NCBI RefSeq assembly: GCF_963678635.1
Contig: NC_087066.1
Coordinates: 24,966,911-25,030,910 of the forward strand
DNA length: 64,000 nt
From: Symsagittifera roscoffensis
Taxonomy: Eukaryota; Xenacoelomorpha; Acoela; Convolutidae
Direction: 5' to 3'
Numbering within the stretch: the stretch's first letter is position 1; every line of letters starts with the position of its first letter. The notes under the pieces are model-generated. The model made no database searches and was not told the DNA's origin. It saw nothing but the letters and a program-made list of their open reading frames with translations. Both the position numbers and the translations under genes were made by a program. Below, one piece after another: positions 56,761 to 64,000 of the stretch.

Positions 56761-58054
56761 TTGATAGACTTAAGGATAGGTGGCCAGATATTTGAATCCA
56801 CGACTGAGTGTAAAACCAATTTTGTTATACACTACTCTATGATGCCCTGCTCTCTTTAATCATTGCTGTATTCGAAATAGCTAAACATGTAAGCATATCC
56901 AATGGCCATTTTGCTCTGAAAAAGATCAGTCAAACATGGCAAATAAAGGTCATAGGCGTTTCAATGAAACAACAAAAACATTCATTTACATTCAGCAAAA
57001 AACATTTAGCACGTAAAATTTTAAAACACTTGTCATACATTACGCATTGATCATAAAAAACTTCTAAAAGCTTTGAAAAATTGACGAGGTTTGATCGAAG
57101 ATAGTTGTTCTGTTTTTTTTTCAACTGATACTTGGTAGCATGTGTTGTTGTAAAAACACGCTGAGTTTTTTTAGGGTAGAATTTGGTTTCGTTTTGAAAT
57201 CCAGAACATTAATTATATGCATTCAGTAAATTAATCAGGCGGATATTTCAGACTCAAAATTTAGCAAAAAGTCGGTGTTTTTATTTTTGTTGGACGTCTT
57301 TGTTTTGGGAAAAAATTTTGAAAGAAGAATAAAATTGCTTTTTGAAACATTTGATGTAGTTATGATCTGCTTTGCTTATGGTTATCTGGCGACAACTTAT
57401 CGGTAGCTTGCTGTGGGAAAAGTAAGTGATCAAAATAATTTTTACCAGAAAATCATAAACAATTATTTTGCAAATAGGTGTAATTTGGCCAGAGTAAATT
57501 GATTTCAATGTTTTGGTGTGCAAAATTCTAATAAATGGAGCTTTTTGTAAGTGTCAAGTTTTCTAATGAAAGTATGCATCTAGAGTGTGTTTGTTTGATT
57601 TTTATGAGGTAACATCGGAAGCAGAAGCAGGAACAGGAATTGAAGTAGCAGCGGAGATTTGTAGGTCGAGTTTTTATATGTCAAAGCATCCAAAAAGTTA
57701 ATAGTTTTGCAAAAAAAAGAAAAAACGGCTGAAATGATAATTTTTTTAAAAATGCACAGGAGTTGTCTCATCCGCAAAAAAAAATCAAATCTGATTTAAT
57801 TCTGGCAGAATCTGAAAAATTAGATTGATGCAAACCAGCTTAACAAAAAATTCTTAAGGCTGCAGATGTGTATTCATACATTATCATGATTTTCCAAATA
57901 ATTTGATACAAATCAATTCACAAAAAAAAACAATTGCATGGATTTCGGTTATGCGGATAGTGGACATTAGCTATGCCAGCGTTGCTTCTCACCACAATCT
58001 TTTGGATCTTATCCCGATAATATATTCGGTATGGTTCAGTTTTTAGCTCAATAA

Positions 58055-58960
58055 GCGTGATAATTATCAAATGGGTAGTCCTATACATGCTGATGTGCGT
58101 AATGCGCTATCCGTGTTTGCCGAAACATTTCATTTAGAGTCCCACAAAACCCAGAGGTATGGCCGTTTTGTTCAGCGGACACTAACTATCCCGGCAAGGC
58201 TCCTCGCTACGCTCCTCGTGAGTGCCTCCCGCTGGTAAAGTCCGTATCGTTGATTTTTTCAATTCCAGAAGCGTGATAATTTTCAAATGAGTGGTCCCAG
58301 ACCGGCCTCTGTGTTTTGTGGGACTTTATATGAAATGTTTCGGCAAACACGGACAGCGCATTACGCACAACAGCATGTCTAGGACTACTCATTTGATAGT
58401 TATCACGCTTCTGGAAGTGAATTTTCAACCATACCGACTCTACCAGCGGCAGGTGTTCCCGAGGAGCGTAGCGACGAGCAATGCCGGGATAGCTATTGTC
58501 CGCTCAGCAAAACGGCCATGCCTCTGTGTTTTGTGGGACTTTATATGAAATTTTCTGGCAAACACGGATAGCGCATTAACACACAACAGCAGGTCTAGGA
58601 CTACTCATTTGATAACTATCAGGCTTCTGGAAGTGAATTTTCAACCATACCGACTCTACCAGCTGCAGGCGTTCCCGAGGAGCGTAGCGACGAGCAACGC
58701 CGGGATAGCTATTGTCCGCTAAGCAAAACGGCCATGCCTCTGTGTTTTGTGGGACTTTAAATGAAATTTTCTTGCAAACACGGATAGCGCATTAACAGAC
58801 AACAGCAGGTCTTGGGCTACTCATTTGATAATTATCAGGCTTGATTAAATAAAAACTGAGCCATACCGACTATCTTATTGGAAGACCATCACGCACGATG
58901 ATTGTGATGAGAAGCAGCGCCGGGATAGCTATTGTCTGCTATCAACATAACCGAAAAGTC
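58055..58960. repeat. Core of 216 bp repeats around the foldback axis
   Basis: One unit in inverted orientation (about 58055-58260), an axis near 58300, then three direct units marked by CTAGGACTACTC at 58379, 58595 and (as CTTGGGCTACTC) 58811, a period of exactly 216. Each unit has a GC-rich box GAGGAGCGTAGCGACGAGCA, much richer in CpG than the rest of the window, and CCTCTGTGTTTTGTGGGACT. Non-coding. Confidence 0.85.
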
Positions 58961-59589
58961 ATACCTTTGTGTTTTGTGAAAAGATTTCTATCAAAAAAGG
59001 ATTTGGAAAATCATGATAGCGTATTAACACACATCTGAAGACTCAAGACGTTTTAGTTAGACTGGTTCGTATCGATCTAATTTTTCAGATTCTGCCAGAT
59101 TTAAATCAAAGTTGAATATTTTTTTTTGCATATGGGACAACTCATGTGAATTTAAAAACATAATTTTTTTAAAGCCGTTTTTTCTTTTATTGCAAAACTG
59201 ATAATTTTTTGGATATTTGACGTATAAAAAATCGACCAACAAATCTCCACTGCCTCCTTATTTCCTGCTTCTGTTTCCGCTGTTACCTCAAAAAAAACAC
59301 TCCAATTGGGTACTGTCAATACGAAACTTGACAATTACAAAAAGTTCAATTTATTATAAACTGCACACCAAAACACTGAAATCATTTTACTCTGGCCAGA
59401 ATACACTTATCAACAAAATAATTGTTGAAAATATTCTGGTCAATTTTGATTTTGTTCACTCATTTATCTTACAGCAATCTTAAAGCAAGCACACCTTTTC
59501 AATTCTAGGTTGTGGCCAGACGACAATAGGCAAACCAAAGCATAACTACATCATATATTTCAAAAAGCTTTCAGCAACTTCATTCTTCA

Positions 59590-60360
59590 GTCAAAATTTT
59601 TCAATCCATTCTTTCATCTGTCCATCCATCCAACAATTTAGCTATTTATGCCACTGCCTATCCATTTTTTCATTCGGAAGTTTATCAATCCCTCGAACCA
59701 ACTATTTATCTAGCCTTACTGCATCTCTCCATCCAGTCTTCCTTCCAGCCAGTTTTCCATTCAAACATCCATCTAGCCATAACTCCATTCTGTCGATTCT
59801 CTCGGCTGTTTATCCGTCCTTCAATCTAACTATCCGTTCAGTCACTTATCAAGCTATTCAGCCAAGCGTTTTTCTATTCTGCCATCCATCCATTCAACGA
59901 ATCAGCCAGTTATTCATATGCACATCCAGCTGTGCATCATTTAGCCATCCATACAACCATCGATTCTTTTATTTATCTATCTATCCTTAACCATCTATCC
60001 ATCAAACAATCCATGCATCAAGCCATCCACTCATCAGGGCATCCATCCTCCATAAGGCCATCCATCCATCATAAAATCGTACATCCATCAAGCCTTCCCT
60101 CATTCATCAATGGTCCAAGCGTATGTGTAGCCATTATCCATCTAAACAACCAGCCAACCATCAGTCTGATCGATCCTGCCATCCGGCTATCTAGCCATCT
60201 GTTCATCTAACCGTCCTTTCAACTGTTCATCCCTTCAGCCATCCATTCATCTAATCAGGTTTTGATCCAACCAGCCATTTTTTAATCCGTCCAACCATAC
60301 AGCCATCGATCCGTTGGTACATCTAGCTATTCCTCCGTACATCTTTCAAATCAACCCACC
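59590..60360. repeat. Degenerate (ATCC)n array, right arm
   Basis: CCATCCATC-type repeat with much variation; inverted counterpart of 56350-56760. Confidence 0.82.
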
Positions 60361-60599
60361 ATTCAAAACTTTAATTTTTACTCTATTGAAATAAAGGTGT
60401 CACTACACATGGATATGGCTATTTATAAGAACATTGGCTAAAATTATGAATTTTCAAATTATTTTTTATTACTACCGTTCTTTGGATTCAAGTACTTTAC
60501 ACAAATTCAATTATCTTTCGGTTACTATAAACATTAACACTTTCACCAACTAATCGATCAATGGAATTGTGAATTTAGAAATTTGAAAAAAAATTGTGT

Positions 60600-62104
60600 A
60601 GATTTTTTATAGGTATGTAGGAAGGTTTATAAGTATCTATATGAGTATCTATGTAAGATAGTAAATGACTTAGCAGGTAAGTAAATAGGTATAGGTATAC
60701 AAATAAAAATGTAAATTAAGAAGGAAAAAATAACAGAAAAGTCGTTTAAAGTACAATTAGGTAAGAAAATAGGAGTAAGTAAATGTTAAGTAGTAAAGGA
60801 ACCAAGTTTAAGTACAGTCAAGTACAAAAATTGAAAAGCGAGAGAAAGTCAGGAATTCATTGAAAAGACAAAAAAGTAATCTCAACTAAATTAGTATAAA
60901 GTTATGTTAATTAATAAAGACAAGGTGAAGTAAGGTAGTGTGAATGTAAAAAAAATAAGGTAAAATAAATAAGGTAAATTTTTTGCGAGTTTAGGTAAAA
61001 ACAGCAAAATTAAATTAGGTGAAGTAAACTAAGATAAAGTAAGGTAAAGCAAAGTAAGGCAAAGAAAAAAATAAAAGTATAGTTTGATAAGTATAAAAGT
61101 AAAACAAAAAAAGAAATAAGTTTAAGTGAAGTAAGGTAAAGAAGTTCAGTGAAAAAATGGTTAAGTAAATGAATGAAAAACAAAGTTATTAAAATAGCGT
61201 AAACCTAATTGTATTTATGTAAAATGAAGAAAAACAGGCAAGTTAATAAAAAGTAACAAGGTAGACAGTAAAAAGTAGTAATAGAAAAGTAAGTAAGTAA
61301 NNNNNNNNNNNNNNNNNNNNNNNNNNNNNNNNNNNNNNNNNNNNNNNNNNNNNNNNNNNNNNNNNNNNNNNNNNNNNNNNNNNNNNNNNNNNNNNNNNNN
61401 NNNNNNNNNNNNNNNNNNNNNNNNNNNNNNNNNNNNNNNNNNNNNNNNNNNNNNNNNNNNNNNNNNNNNNNNNNNNNNNNNNNNNNNNNNNNNNNNNNNN
61501 AAAAAGTAGTAATAGAAAAGTAAGTAAGTAATTAAGTAAGAAAGAAAGAAAGTAATTAAGTAAGTGAGTAAACAAAAAAAGGAAAGTAACGTGAAGAAAG
61601 TAAACTAAATGAAGTGCTAGTAAAATAAAGTAAAGGTAAAGTAAATTAAAAGGAAAAAGCAGTAAAGTAATTTAAAAATGGTAAAATTGTAAAATGAAAA
61701 AGCAGTAAAATAATTTAAAAATTGTAAACTCGGCATAATTGTACTTGTGTATATCAGAAAAAAGGTAAGTAAGTATGGAAGTAAGTAAGGAATCGGCAAG
61801 CAATTAAATAAGTAAGTAAAAAGTAAGATAGAAATGTAAAAAGAAGTAGGTAAAAAAGAAAGGAGGAAGGTAGGTAAATATGTAAGTAAGTAAATCAGTA
61901 AGTAAGTAGGTAAGTAAGTATTAAAGTTAGTTAGTATAGAAAGTAAGAAATAAGCTATTCACAAGTGAGTCAGCAGTAAATAAGCGAGTAAGATATAAGT
62001 AAGTAAGTCAAGAAGTAATTCAGTGAGTAAGTAGGCAAGTAAGTAAGTAAAAAAGCAAGTAAGTAAGTAGATAAGTAACTAAGTTAGTAAGTAAGAAAGT
62101 AGGT
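60600..62104. repeat. Degenerate (AAGT)n region, right arm
   Basis: AAGTA/GGTAA-rich sequence grading from diverged (60.6 kb) to nearly pure (62.1 kb), interrupted by the assembly gap. Confidence 0.8.
61301..61500. other. Assembly gap (200 N)
   Basis: Exactly 200 N. The same sequence of about 31 bases (AAAAAGTAGTAATAGAAAAG followed by TAAGTAAGTAA) stands on both sides, so the gap may be artificial. Confidence 0.98.

Positions 62105-64000
<1,896 letters not shown>

Overview
This window is AT-rich genomic DNA from a metazoan, most likely an invertebrate. Genes are sparse and split by ordinary GT-AG introns, and most of the sequence is transposable elements, MITEs and simple repeats. I cannot name the species from sequence alone.

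Layout, left to right. 1-1.4 kb: 5' end of a non-LTR retrotransposon on the minus strand (PHD-finger ORF1 and AP-endonuclease ORF2, both decayed). 2.4-3.9 kb: the last four exons of a plus-strand coiled-coil gene. 6.8-34.3 kb: a minus-strand gene of about 303 codons assembled from four exons with matching phases. It has an N-terminal membrane segment and is otherwise unrecognised. Its first intron is about 23.6 kb long because it holds a very large LTR retrotransposon (10,631-29,494).

The retrotransposon is the main object. It is an 18.9 kb Ty3/gypsy-order element (Gag, CCHC nucleocapsid, protease, RT, RNase H, integrase) with 410 bp LTRs that differ at only 3 positions. Besides gag and pol it carries: a leader ORF; a basic ORF in front of gag; two tiny overlapping membrane ORFs; a 390-codon ORF with no methionine; an envelope-like glycoprotein; and one or two post-env accessory ORFs, the last containing what looks like an 84-nt intron. 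An antisense ORF lies next to the 3' LTR. The coding region nevertheless has several stops and frame changes, which sits oddly with such similar LTRs.

29.6-32.8 kb is a 1.64 kb tandem duplication. 34-43 kb holds a CAGGGGCGG hAT-type MITE family (one copy with a perfect 8 bp target duplication), a second MITE with long inverted ends, and a minus-strand NNMT/PNMT/TEMT-family methyltransferase gene (39.0-43.6 kb). 45.9-47.3 kb is a broken MULE-type transposase. 50.9-52.9 kb is a cluster of a hairpin-ended dispersed repeat in both orientations, enclosing a host-like exon. From about 55.7 kb to the window end is a giant foldback structure: tetranucleotide arrays (ACTT, GGAT), unique arm, a 216 bp repeat core, then the same modules inverted (ATCC, AAGT), ending in about 1.9 kb of nearly pure AAGT repeat. 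A 200-base assembly gap lies at 61,301-61,500.

Coding predictions for split genes rest on splice sites, phase agreement and protein-like translation read by eye. No database search was possible.
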